From CBDVBZ01 sp965372355 (GTDB lineage: Bacteria > Krumholzibacteriota > Krumholzibacteriia > WVZY01), in assembly GCA_965372355.1 (NCBI GenBank), contig CBDVBZ010000018.1:1-38428 (forward strand): 38,428 nucleotides of DNA. Reading direction: 5' to 3'. Below, piece after piece: positions 1 to 8,193 of this stretch. Numbering within the stretch: position 1 is the first letter of the stretch; each line of letters opens with the position of its first letter. A model generated the notes under the pieces. That model saw nothing but the letters and a program-made list of their open reading frames with translations, had not been told where the DNA came from and searched no databases. Both the position numbers and the translations under genes were made by a program.

Positions 1-2
1 CG

Positions 3-788
3 AGAGCGAGTCTCCTGGGTGGGTGGGATTACATCGTAACGGCCCCCGCCCGGGGGGATTCTCTTTATCAGGTCGTCGCGCCGACTCTCTGCGATTCTAC
101 AAAAAAGAGTGGCATCTGCTGGTCCGTTTTCCTCGTGTCCGCAATAACACCCGATCCATTGGTCTTCTTCGACTCGGCACCCGACAGCGGTTACTCGATA
201 GACAACATCAAGCCAGGCTGTCCTGAACACTTCTCCGTGGCTTATAACAGCGGGGAAGGAAACGATCTCTCGTGGACTCCAGCAGAAGATCCCGACTTCG
301 CCTCCTGCCAGGTTTACCGGGGGACCAATAAAGACTTCACCATCGGTCCGGAGAATCTCGTCCACGCGACAGCCGATGAGCAATGGACCGACACGTCGGG
401 AGGATTGGAGCATCATTACAAAATCACCGCGATGGATGATGCGGGGAACGAGAGCGACCCCGTCTCCCCGACGACGCTAACCGGCGTGGGACATTCCCGG
501 ATCCCGGAGCGGTATGCGCTATACCAGAACAAACCGAATCCGTTCAATCCGGCAACGCTCATCCGGTACGACGTGCCGGCGGGGGGCGGACACATCACGC
601 TCGCGGTGTATGACGTCGCCGGCCGCCTGGTGAGAACACTGGTCGATGATGTGCAAACCGCCGGAGAGAAACGCGCCACGTGGGACGGCCGGGACAGCCG
701 GGGTGAGAGTGCAGCCTCCGGTATTTACTTCTACCGGCTGAAGACACCGACGGTTGTCAAGACGCTCAAGATGGCGCTGCTTCGGTAA
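3..788 (+). CDS. C-terminal part of a secreted protein with FlgD-like/T9SS-type sorting domain (5' partial)
   Basis: The reading frame is open from the first bases of the window (frame starting at base 3), so the real start lies upstream; the GTG at 135 is in frame but falls inside a continuous beta-domain and is not a credible start. The visible ~260 residues contain a segment typical of extracellular repeat proteins (WSVF.VS..T.DP..FFDS.PDSGYSIDN), then a fibronectin-III-like module (LSWTPAEDPDFASCQVYRG ... YKITAMDDAGNES), then a ~90-residue C-terminal domain with QNKPNPFNPATLIRYD, YDVAGRLVRTL and ASGIYFYRL. That last domain is the FlgD-like/Por-type sorting signal of FCB-group exported proteins. 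It closely resembles the end of the giant protein at 20629-30633. The gene converges on nuoN with 28 bp between the stops. What the missing N-terminal part does cannot be told from here. Confidence 0.85.
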   Translation, partial: RASLLGGWDYIVTAPARGDSLYQVVAPTLCDSTKKSGICWSVFLVSAITPDPLVFFDSAPDSGYSIDNIKPGCPEHFSVAYNSGEGNDLSWTPAEDPDFASCQVYRGTNKDFTIGPENLVHATADEQWTDTSGGLEHHYKITAMDDAGNESDPVSPTTLTGVGHSRIPERYALYQNKPNPFNPATLIRYDVPAGGGHITLAVYDVAGRLVRTLVDDVQTAGEKRATWDGRDSRGESAASGIYFYRLKTPTVVKTLKMALLR

Positions 789-816
789 CGTCGTGTAAGG
801 ATAACAGGGGGGAATA

Positions 817-2310
817 CTACATTCCGGCCACGTTGGCCAGCGAGGCCTGTGCCCATTCGAGGATGTTCTCCACCCCGGGGATGAGTCCCGTCGTCGGGCC
901 AAGACCCAGCCACAGGATCGCCAGAAGCGATATCAGAAGGACGACACGCGTACCGAAATCATCGTGGACGACAAGCGGCATGTCGCTCTTGCGCATGTAC
1001 ATCGCCACAATCACACGCAAATAGTAGTACAACGAAAGCGCGCTGTTGAGCACAGCGATCACCGCAAGCCCCACCATTCCCTGCTCGATGGCCGCGCTAA
1101 AGAGATAGTACTTCGCGAAGAAGCCCGCCGTCGGCGGAATCCCGGCAAGCGAGAACATAAAGACCGCCATACAGAGGCCGATGAATGGCTTCTCCAGACC
1201 CAGTCCCGCGTAATCCGCTTCTTCGAGTCCGCGCGACATATCACGCTTCTCGAAAGCCCCGATCACCGCAAACGCCCCCATCGTCATAAAGGCGTAGGCG
1301 AGTACGTAGAACATGATGGCCGTCGCGGCCTTCGTATTGTCGACGCTCAACGCGGCGATCCCGATCATTATATAGCCGGCATGCGCGATACTCGAGTACG
1401 CCAGCATGCGCTTGATGTTGCGCTGCACGAGCGCGACAACATTGCCCAACGTCATGGTCAATATGGCAAGCACCCAGATGATCCCGACCCACTCGTCCTT
1501 GTTAACCATGAAACACATATAGAACAACCGCAGGAACGCCCCGAAAGCCGCCGCTTTGACGGCCGTTGCCATAAACGATGTGATCGGGGTCGGCGCGCCC
1601 TGATACACATCGGGCGTCCACATGTGAAACGGCACCGACGAGATCTTGAACGCGAGACCCGCGAGGATCAGGGCAACGGCGAGGAGGAATAACGGGTTCG
1701 TCGCGAGATCGCGCTCGGCGATCGCGCGCACGATCCCCTCGAAATTCGTGGTCCCACAGATCCCATAGATGAGCGACACGCCATACAGGAAAAACCCGAT
1801 GGCAAACGCGCCGATCACGAAGTATTTCAACGCCGCTTCGTTCGAGAAGAAATCGCGTCTCCGGAACGCCACGAGCACATAGACCGAGAGACTCATCAAC
1901 TCGATTCCCAGAAAGACAGATATCAGATCATACGCCGAGGCGAGAACAACCATTCCCATCGTGGAGAAGAAGAGCATCGAGAAAAACTCTCCCTTTCCCA
2001 ACCCGAAACGTCCCAAGTAGTTGGAGGAGATCAACACCGTGCCCAGCGCGCAGATCGTCACGACCGCGGTAAAGAACAGGGCAAAGCGATCGACGATCAG
2101 CATACCCCCCAGGATCGGCTCGCTGTCGAAACTCCACAGCTTGACGACGTAACCGAGAACAAGCAGATAGAGAACAATGGCAAAGAAACGCTGAAGCCTG
2201 CCCGCCGTCCGGGTCAGAGCGCCCGAGAGCATGAATCCGAGACCACCGACGAGCATGACCAGCATCGGCGACAGCTGAAAAACGACGTCCATGTTGACGG
2301 TCGGCATCAT
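817..2310 (-). CDS. nuoN: NADH-quinone oxidoreductase subunit N
   Basis: Membrane-arm antiporter-like subunit of complex I, last gene of the operon. The 497-residue protein is almost wholly hydrophobic, as expected for about 14 helices. It shows the conserved charged positions of proton-pumping subunits: a helix-5 glutamate in GIELMSLSVYVL, and the lysine of FKISSVPFHMWTPDVYQGAPTP. Length matches the family (about 480-500). The start is an ATG-ATG pair; the first ATG overlaps the nuoM stop by four bases (ATGA), so the two are probably translationally coupled, and a G-rich stretch just upstream can serve as ribosome binding site. No terminator hairpin is evident in the 28 bp before the converging gene. 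Confidence 0.96.
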   Translation of the reverse strand: MMPTVNMDVVFQLSPMLVMLVGGLGFMLSGALTRTAGRLQRFFAIVLYLLVLGYVVKLWSFDSEPILGGMLIVDRFALFFTAVVTICALGTVLISSNYLGRFGLGKGEFFSMLFFSTMGMVVLASAYDLISVFLGIELMSLSVYVLVAFRRRDFFSNEAALKYFVIGAFAIGFFLYGVSLIYGICGTTNFEGIVRAIAERDLATNPLFLLAVALILAGLAFKISSVPFHMWTPDVYQGAPTPITSFMATAVKAAAFGAFLRLFYMCFMVNKDEWVGIIWVLAILTMTLGNVVALVQRNIKRMLAYSSIAHAGYIMIGIAALSVDNTKAATAIMFYVLAYAFMTMGAFAVIGAFEKRDMSRGLEEADYAGLGLEKPFIGLCMAVFMFSLAGIPPTAGFFAKYYLFSAAIEQGMVGLAVIAVLNSALSLYYYLRVIVAMYMRKSDMPLVVHDDFGTRVVLLISLLAILWLGLGPTTGLIPGVENILEWAQASLANVAGM

Positions 2311-4004
2311 TTTGCACCGCCCCCGGTCCCTCTCGGTCTCGACGACACATCATAGTGTGACTCCGTGACGTCTGTGCCGTCTACGTCGTCCGCGACATCC
2401 CGCTCGAGCGCTTCGTCCGCCCCGTCTTTGTCGGGCACATCGCCGACGGCGTGCGCGCCTGTCCCGACGGAATTCTCCTCGGACCCCAGATCGATCCATC
2501 CGCGCTGTTCCCTGTCCTGATCCAGCGTCGCCTGGGCTGCCTTGATCTCACTGATGAACTTGTTCACCGCAGGTTCCATACGGCTCAAGAACGGACTGGG
2601 GTAGACACCCATAAAGAAGATCAGTGCGATGATCGGAGCGAACACGGCCATCTCACGCGTCGTGAGGTCCTTTAACCCCTCGTTGGCCGCGTGTTTGATC
2701 GGGCCAAAGAACACGCGCTGCAACATCCACAACATGTAAATCGCGCCCAACACCACACCCGTGGCCGCCACGATTCCGTACAACGGTTTGGCCGCAAAAG
2801 CCCCGAGAAGAATCAGAAACTCTCCCACAAACCCGTTGGTGAGCGGTAAACCGATCGATGACAGCGTCACGATCATAAAGACCACGGCATACTTCGGCAT
2901 CGATTTCGTCAACCCGCCAAAATCATCGATCATCCGTGTGTGGCGCCGCTCATAGATCACGCCCACGAGAAGGAACAAAGCGCCCGTGGAGATGCCGTGG
3001 TTGAGCATCTGATAGATAGCGCCTTCCACCGCCTGCGTGTTTAGCACAAAGATCCCCAACATCACGAACCCCAGGTGCGACACTGACGAGTATGCGACGA
3101 GCTTTTTGACATCCTGCTGAACCATCGCCACGAGTGCGCCATAGACGATGCCGATAAGGGCCAGCCCCACCATCAACGGGAACGCCCGCATCGCGGCCTC
3201 GGGAAACATCGGCATGGCAAAACGCAGAAAACCATAGCCACCCATTTTGAGGAGAACACCGGCAAGGATGACACTGGCCGCCGTCGGCGCCTCGACGTGC
3301 GCGTCGGGAAGCCATGTGTGAAACGGAAACATCGGGACCTTGATGGCAAACGACACCGCGAACGCAAGAAACACCAGCCACTGCTGCGCCGATGTCAGCT
3401 GCACGCCAACGAGGCTCGCGAGCTCGAACGTCAGGATACCGGTCTGCTGCTTGTTGGCGTAGACGAGAAACAGAATCGCAACCAGCATGAGCAGCGACCC
3501 GACCATCGTGTAGATAAAGAACTTGACCGTCGCGTAGATCTTTCTCTCGCCACCCCACATACCGATGAGGAAGTACATCGGGATGAGCATCATCTCCCAA
3601 AAGACGTAGAAGAGAAACAGATCCAGGGCAACAAAGGCGCCGATCATTGCCGTCTCGAGAAGCAGCATGCAAATGTGAAACTCTTTGACGCGCTTGGTGA
3701 CCGCCCTGAACGCGCTCAGCACCGTGATCGGCATCATCAGGGTCACGAGCATCACCAGCCAGAGACTCAGCCCGTCGATCCCGACCTTGTACGAAACCCC
3801 CAGCGAGGGGAACCACGGCGCGTGCTTGACAAACTGCATTTCGGCATTTGACTCGAATCCCACCAGGACCTTGACCGACAAAAAGAAGACAACGGCGGTC
3901 AGCACGACGGTAAACGCGCGGATCACTCCATCCCGCTTCGGAAAAGCGAGAAGCGCAATGGCGCCAAACAACGGCAAGAAAATGACAAGACTCAAAAGAT
4001 CCAA
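2307..4004 (-). CDS. nuoM: NADH-quinone oxidoreductase subunit M
   Basis: Membrane-arm proton-pumping subunit, antiporter-like. Conserved features include the helix-5 glutamate (FYVFWEMMLIPMYFLIG) and the lysine segment AIKVPMFPFHTWLPDAHVEAP. The start is TTG at 4004, preceded by GGGTAGGGG and placed 9 nt after the nuoL stop; the residues from there (MDLLSLVIFLPLFGA) match normal NuoM N-termini. At 565 residues it is longer than the usual ~490-510: after the last helix and the FLSRMEPAVNKF segment it carries a hydrophilic tail of roughly 75 residues rich in Asp and Glu (DVPDKDGADEALERDVADD and following). The tail is in frame, ends at the nuoN overlap and has no recognised domain. Confidence 0.96.
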   Translation of the reverse strand: MDLLSLVIFLPLFGAIALLAFPKRDGVIRAFTVVLTAVVFFLSVKVLVGFESNAEMQFVKHAPWFPSLGVSYKVGIDGLSLWLVMLVTLMMPITVLSAFRAVTKRVKEFHICMLLLETAMIGAFVALDLFLFYVFWEMMLIPMYFLIGMWGGERKIYATVKFFIYTMVGSLLMLVAILFLVYANKQQTGILTFELASLVGVQLTSAQQWLVFLAFAVSFAIKVPMFPFHTWLPDAHVEAPTAASVILAGVLLKMGGYGFLRFAMPMFPEAAMRAFPLMVGLALIGIVYGALVAMVQQDVKKLVAYSSVSHLGFVMLGIFVLNTQAVEGAIYQMLNHGISTGALFLLVGVIYERRHTRMIDDFGGLTKSMPKYAVVFMIVTLSSIGLPLTNGFVGEFLILLGAFAAKPLYGIVAATGVVLGAIYMLWMLQRVFFGPIKHAANEGLKDLTTREMAVFAPIIALIFFMGVYPSPFLSRMEPAVNKFISEIKAAQATLDQDREQRGWIDLGSEENSVGTGAHAVGDVPDKDGADEALERDVADDVDGTDVTESHYDVSSRPRGTGGGAK

Positions 4005-4013
4005 CGTAAACCC

Positions 4014-6029
4014 CTACCCTACGAGTTTGTATACGAGATAGAGAACTCCCAACAAAAAGAACAGTGCGTACGTGCGAACGAGACCGGTTTGGAGGAGCCG
4101 GACCGTCGAGCCAAACAACCTCGCGATGGCCCCAACCGCGTTGACGGTACCGTCGATGATCCAGACATCGACCACCTTGAAGAGCAGCGACTCGGAGATC
4201 CGGTAACCCGGTCTTACCAGCGAAGCCTCGTACGCCTCATCCACAAAATACTTGTTATACACCAACCGGTAGAGACCGGCGGCCGACTCTGCCATTCTCT
4301 TCGGGATGAGCGGAGCCTTGATATACAACCGATGAGCGACGAATATGCCGATCAACCCGACCAGCACCGACAGCATCATCAGAACAACCTCGAGCGTGTG
4401 CGAACCATGCGCCGCCTCGCCGTGACCGGCCGCTTCGGCACCGTGACCCGCAGCGACAGCCGCGATATCGTGCGGCAACGGTCCGAGCGACGGCTCGAGA
4501 AAATGGTGAAAGTGATTCACTCCACCAAGGACGGCGGGGATCCCGACAAGACCGGCCAAAACCGAACCCGCCGCCAGGATAATGAGCGGCACCGTCATGA
4601 TCGCGGGTGACTCGTGCAGATGGTGCGCCGCCTCATCCGAATAGCGTCTCTCGCCGAAGAACGTCAGAAACACAGCGCGAAAGACATAGAACGCCGTTAT
4701 ACCGGCCCCCACAAAGAGAACCGCCCACAGGACACCGGAGAGCCAGGATGGCCCGACGTGCGATGTAAACACGCTCCACAGAATCTCGTCCTTCGAGAAG
4801 AATGCGGCGAGAGGTGGGAGACCGGCAATGGTCAGGGAGGCGATAACAAACGTCGCCATCGTAATCTTCATCTTCTTGCCCAGGGCGCCCATCTTGAACA
4901 TGTCCTGCTCGCCGCTCATCGCGTGAATCACCGACCCGGACCCTAGAAACAGACACGCCTTAAAAAACGCGTGGGTCATCAGATGGAAGATGCCCGCTGA
5001 AAACGCACCGACACCCACCGCGACGAACATGTAGCCCAGCTGGCTGACCGTTGAATAGGCGAGGACTTTCTTGATGTCCTTCTGGCATATGCCAATCGTC
5101 GCGGCAAACAGCGCGGTCAACGCGCCGACCGTGGCCACGACTGCCATCGCCACCGGGCTTTCCAGATAGAGAAAGGAGAGTCTCGCAACCATATAGACGC
5201 CCGCCGTCACCATCGTGGCCGCGTGGATCAGGGCGCTGACCGGCGTCGGGCCCGCCATGGCGTCGGGCAGCCAGACATGCAGCGGGATCTGCGCCGATTT
5301 GCCCGTGGCACCGACAAAGAACAGGAGACAGGTGGCCGTTGCCGTCGCGGCAAACGCTTCCGGATGCTCGCTGACCAGCGCGCGGAGACTGAGGAAATCC
5401 AGCGTCGGATGATCGATGCTCCTCGTCGCCATATATAGGAGGAAGATGCCCAGCAGAAACCCGAAATCACCGATACGGTTGACGATAAAGGCCTTCTTGC
5501 CCGCAGCCGCTTTCAGGAGGTCCTTGTACCAGAACCCGATCAGCAGATACGAACAGAGACCGACCCCCTCCCAACCGACAAAGAGCAGCAAGAGGTTCTT
5601 GCCCATCACGAGCATCAGCATCGAGAACATAAAGAGGTTGAGATAGGCGAAGTATCTTGCATAACCGTCATCCTTCGCCATGTACCCAACGGAGTAGAAA
5701 TGGATGATCGTACCCACCCCAGTCACCACCAGCACCATGACAATGGATAGCGAATCGAGGAGCAGGGCGAACTCGATGTGCAGATCACCCGCAACGATCC
5801 AGGGAAAAAACGTCTGTGTCACAATCCGGTGCTCCGGAGCCACCCCGAGCATGTGCAGGAAGACAACGGCGCCCACGACAAACGACGTCAGCGGCGCCAG
5901 ACAGCCGATAAACGCTACGAGCTTCTCGCTGGCGTTGCCCTCGCGCGTCGAGTAGAAGACGGCCAGCTTGCCGTTTATGATTGCTCCGAGCAGTGGCGCA
6001 ATCGGTATCAACCAGATGTAGTTCTCCAT
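4014..6029 (-). CDS. nuoL: NADH-quinone oxidoreductase subunit L
   Basis: Largest membrane-arm pump subunit, carrying the long lateral helix in the family. The 671-residue length is normal. Visible landmarks are the N-terminal ENYIWLIPIAPLLGA, the glutamate motif GWEGVGLCSYLLIGFWY, the lysine motif GKSAQIPLHVWLPDAMAGPTPVSAL, and a long C-terminal hydrophobic segment ending LLGVLYLVYKLVG. A soluble loop near residues 500-545 is strikingly rich in histidine (HFHHFLEP ... HGAEAAGHGEAAHGSH). ATG start, 7 nt after the nuoK stop, with only a weak G-rich ribosome binding site, which suggests coupling to upstream translation. Confidence 0.96.
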   Translation of the reverse strand: MENYIWLIPIAPLLGAIINGKLAVFYSTREGNASEKLVAFIGCLAPLTSFVVGAVVFLHMLGVAPEHRIVTQTFFPWIVAGDLHIEFALLLDSLSIVMVLVVTGVGTIIHFYSVGYMAKDDGYARYFAYLNLFMFSMLMLVMGKNLLLLFVGWEGVGLCSYLLIGFWYKDLLKAAAGKKAFIVNRIGDFGFLLGIFLLYMATRSIDHPTLDFLSLRALVSEHPEAFAATATATCLLFFVGATGKSAQIPLHVWLPDAMAGPTPVSALIHAATMVTAGVYMVARLSFLYLESPVAMAVVATVGALTALFAATIGICQKDIKKVLAYSTVSQLGYMFVAVGVGAFSAGIFHLMTHAFFKACLFLGSGSVIHAMSGEQDMFKMGALGKKMKITMATFVIASLTIAGLPPLAAFFSKDEILWSVFTSHVGPSWLSGVLWAVLFVGAGITAFYVFRAVFLTFFGERRYSDEAAHHLHESPAIMTVPLIILAAGSVLAGLVGIPAVLGGVNHFHHFLEPSLGPLPHDIAAVAAGHGAEAAGHGEAAHGSHTLEVVLMMLSVLVGLIGIFVAHRLYIKAPLIPKRMAESAAGLYRLVYNKYFVDEAYEASLVRPGYRISESLLFKVVDVWIIDGTVNAVGAIARLFGSTVRLLQTGLVRTYALFFLLGVLYLVYKLVG

Positions 6030-6036
6030 AACCCCG

Positions 6037-6339
6037 TCAGTCCCTCAACAGCCTGATGTCGTCGGCCTGAACCGTCGAGCGGTTCCGGAAAAGCATCACG
6101 AGTATGGCCAGCCCGATGGCCGCCTCAGCGGCGGCCAGTGCCATGACGAAAAACGCAACGACATGCCCATCCATGTTCTGCGTGTAGCGAGCAAACGTGA
6201 TGAACGAGAGGTTTACCCCATTCAGCATCAGCTCGACAGACATGAAGATCACGATGAGGTTTCTTCGGAACAGCACGCCGAAGACCCCGATAAAGAACAA
6301 GATCGCGCTGAGCGCCATATAATGATGGATCGTAACCAC
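6037..6339 (-). CDS. nuoK: NADH-quinone oxidoreductase subunit K
   Basis: Small three-helix membrane subunit in the proton-transfer chain near the quinone-proximal end of the membrane arm. The 100 residues match the family exactly: HHYMALSAILFFIGVFGVLFRRN at the N-terminus, the functional glutamates in FMSVELMLNGVNLSF and AAAEAAIGLAI, and a short charged C-terminus. The start is GTG (6339-6337), chosen because the residues that follow align with ordinary NuoK N-termini; one base separates it from the nuoJ stop. Confidence 0.96.
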   Translation of the reverse strand: MVTIHHYMALSAILFFIGVFGVLFRRNLIVIFMSVELMLNGVNLSFITFARYTQNMDGHVVAFFVMALAAAEAAIGLAILVMLFRNRSTVQADDIRLLRD

Positions 6340-6340
6340 G

Positions 6341-6835
6341 CTAGATCACTTTCTTCGCAAGCAACACAACGCCGACAACCGCAACCAGCAACAACACCGA
6401 AATGATCTCAAATGCGTACAGATAGTTGCCCAGCATCAACCTGCCGACCTGCTCGATGCTGCCAAACCCAGACGGCAGCGGTCCTGCCTCGTGCGGCAGG
6501 GTCCTCAGAACGCGGAGAAACCCAACAAGACCGGCGCCGGTCGCGACCAGCAGGACGAGTGTCTTGAACTTGCCCGCCGGCGGCTCTTTGAGCTCCTCGT
6601 CTGTGAGGTTGAGCAGCATGATTGTGAAAATGATGAGCACCATGATCGCGCCCGCATAGAGAAGTATCTGCAGGATGAAGACAAACTCCGCGTGCAGCAT
6701 CGCGAAAAGCCCCGCAAGCGCTGCCATGCTCAAAACCAGCGCGAAGGCCCCGCTGAGTGGGTTTCTGCGTGTCACCATCGTCACCGCGCCCAACACCGCG
6801 ATCCCCGCAAGAATATAAAAAGCAACTAGTTCCAT
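6341..6835 (-). CDS. nuoJ: NADH-quinone oxidoreductase subunit J
   Basis: Five-helix membrane subunit (164 residues, normal length for short NuoJ) next to NuoK and NuoA in complex I. It begins MELVAFYILAGIAVLGA and contains the conserved NPLSGAFALVLSM segment and the central helix LQILLYAGAIMVLIIFTIMLLN, equivalent to the flexible helix 3 of the family. It lies 20 nt downstream of the nuoH stop; in most bacterial operons nuoI sits in exactly this gap, and it is not here. The ribosome binding site is weak. Confidence 0.95.
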   Translation of the reverse strand: MELVAFYILAGIAVLGAVTMVTRRNPLSGAFALVLSMAALAGLFAMLHAEFVFILQILLYAGAIMVLIIFTIMLLNLTDEELKEPPAGKFKTLVLLVATGAGLVGFLRVLRTLPHEAGPLPSGFGSIEQVGRLMLGNYLYAFEIISVLLLVAVVGVVLLAKKVI

Positions 6836-6855
6836 GCCTGTCTAAAGAGGCCTTT

Positions 6856-8151
6856 CTAAGCCCCAAACCGATCGATCAAAAGGATGACCAAACCGGTGAG
6901 GAAAATATTCAAGAACGCGAGCGGAATCAGATTCTTCCAGCCCAGGCGCATGATCTGATCGTAACGGAACCTGGGAAGCGTCCAACGCACCCAGATGAAC
7001 ACCCAACAGAAAAACAACATCTTTATCATGAACATGGCAATCTGTGCGATGAGCGTCACCGTCGCCCTGCCCCACTCCGGGAGCTCCATCGACCAGAAGA
7101 AGAAGAGCAGCGCCGCATGGACGATAAAGGAGACCATCGACATGCTGAAGAGGATCTTGCCCTCCTGGTTGCGCAGGTCGCCTTTGGGCCATGTGCCGCA
7201 CATGCGCTTGTCATAAACAAGAAACAGAATCGCCCCGACAAAAGACCCGACGAGCCCCAGCAACAACAGGACCTTCAAAACCATGGGGGCGTTCGCGATC
7301 AGTCTGTCCGTGGGAAGATACGGGATCTGCCAACCGCCAAAATAAAGCGTTGCGATCATAGCGGATGCCAGAACGATCGCGACGTACTCGCCCATATAGA
7401 ACAGCGCAAAGCGTATACCACTGTACTCGACGTGGTATCCGGCGACGATCTCCGACTCTCCCTCGGCAACATCGAAGGGGTTGCGGTTTGTCTCGGCAAA
7501 CACCGCGGTCAGAAAGAGCACAAACCCCAGGGGCTGGACGAACACGCCCCACCGCGGCAGAAACCCAAAGATGAGGTCGCCCTGTCCGCGGACGATCTCG
7601 TTGAGCTGGACCGAGCCGAAGATCATAAAGATTCCGACGATCGACAGACCCAACGGGATCTCATAGCTCACCATATGCGCGGTCGACCTCAGCCCGCCAA
7701 GCAGCGCGAACTTGTTGTTGGAGGACCAGCCGGCGAGCACGATACCGTACACATTGAGCGATGTGATCGCGAGGATAAAAAGGATACCAGCGTTCAGGGT
7801 TGTCACCTGCATCGGGATATCCCAGCGCCCGAACCGCAAGTTGTCCGCCCAGGGAATGACGGCGAACGCAAATAGTATGAATGTGATACCGAGGAACGGC
7901 GCGATCATGAAATACCACTTGTTGGCCTGCGCCGGTATCATGATCTCCTTGAAGAGGAGCTTCGCGACATCCGAGATATTATGGATGAGCCCGGCCAGCC
8001 TCACGCCAAGAATGGCAGCGCGGTTGGGTCCCGTGCGCTCCTGTATAAAGGCAGCGCCCTTGCGCTCGAACCAGATCAGCACCGGAATGCACATCAGCGC
8101 CACTATCCAGATAAACGCGGCTTTTCCAAATCCAATCAGGTAGTAATCCAT
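6856..8151 (-). CDS. nuoH: NADH-quinone oxidoreductase subunit H (long form)
   Basis: Membrane subunit forming much of the quinone chamber with NuoB and NuoD. Signature segments are FERKGAAFIQERTGPNRA near the N-terminus, the acidic loop FDVAEGESEIVAGYHVEYSG, and a final helix after RYDQIMRLGWK. At 431 residues it is about 100 longer than the E. coli protein (325). The extra length lies between the MGEYVAIV helix and the C-terminal RYDQIM region and includes added hydrophobic stretches (VLKVLLLLGLVGSFVG, MSMVSFIVHAALLFFFW). Long forms occur in several phyla, so this is lineage variation rather than damage. ATG start; 42 nt separate it from the nuoG stop. Confidence 0.95.
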   Translation of the reverse strand: MDYYLIGFGKAAFIWIVALMCIPVLIWFERKGAAFIQERTGPNRAAILGVRLAGLIHNISDVAKLLFKEIMIPAQANKWYFMIAPFLGITFILFAFAVIPWADNLRFGRWDIPMQVTTLNAGILFILAITSLNVYGIVLAGWSSNNKFALLGGLRSTAHMVSYEIPLGLSIVGIFMIFGSVQLNEIVRGQGDLIFGFLPRWGVFVQPLGFVLFLTAVFAETNRNPFDVAEGESEIVAGYHVEYSGIRFALFYMGEYVAIVLASAMIATLYFGGWQIPYLPTDRLIANAPMVLKVLLLLGLVGSFVGAILFLVYDKRMCGTWPKGDLRNQEGKILFSMSMVSFIVHAALLFFFWSMELPEWGRATVTLIAQIAMFMIKMLFFCWVFIWVRWTLPRFRYDQIMRLGWKNLIPLAFLNIFLTGLVILLIDRFGA

Positions 8152-8193
8152 CTTCCCTTGGTCGTCTTGTTTGAGACGCCTTCCCCCAGTGGA

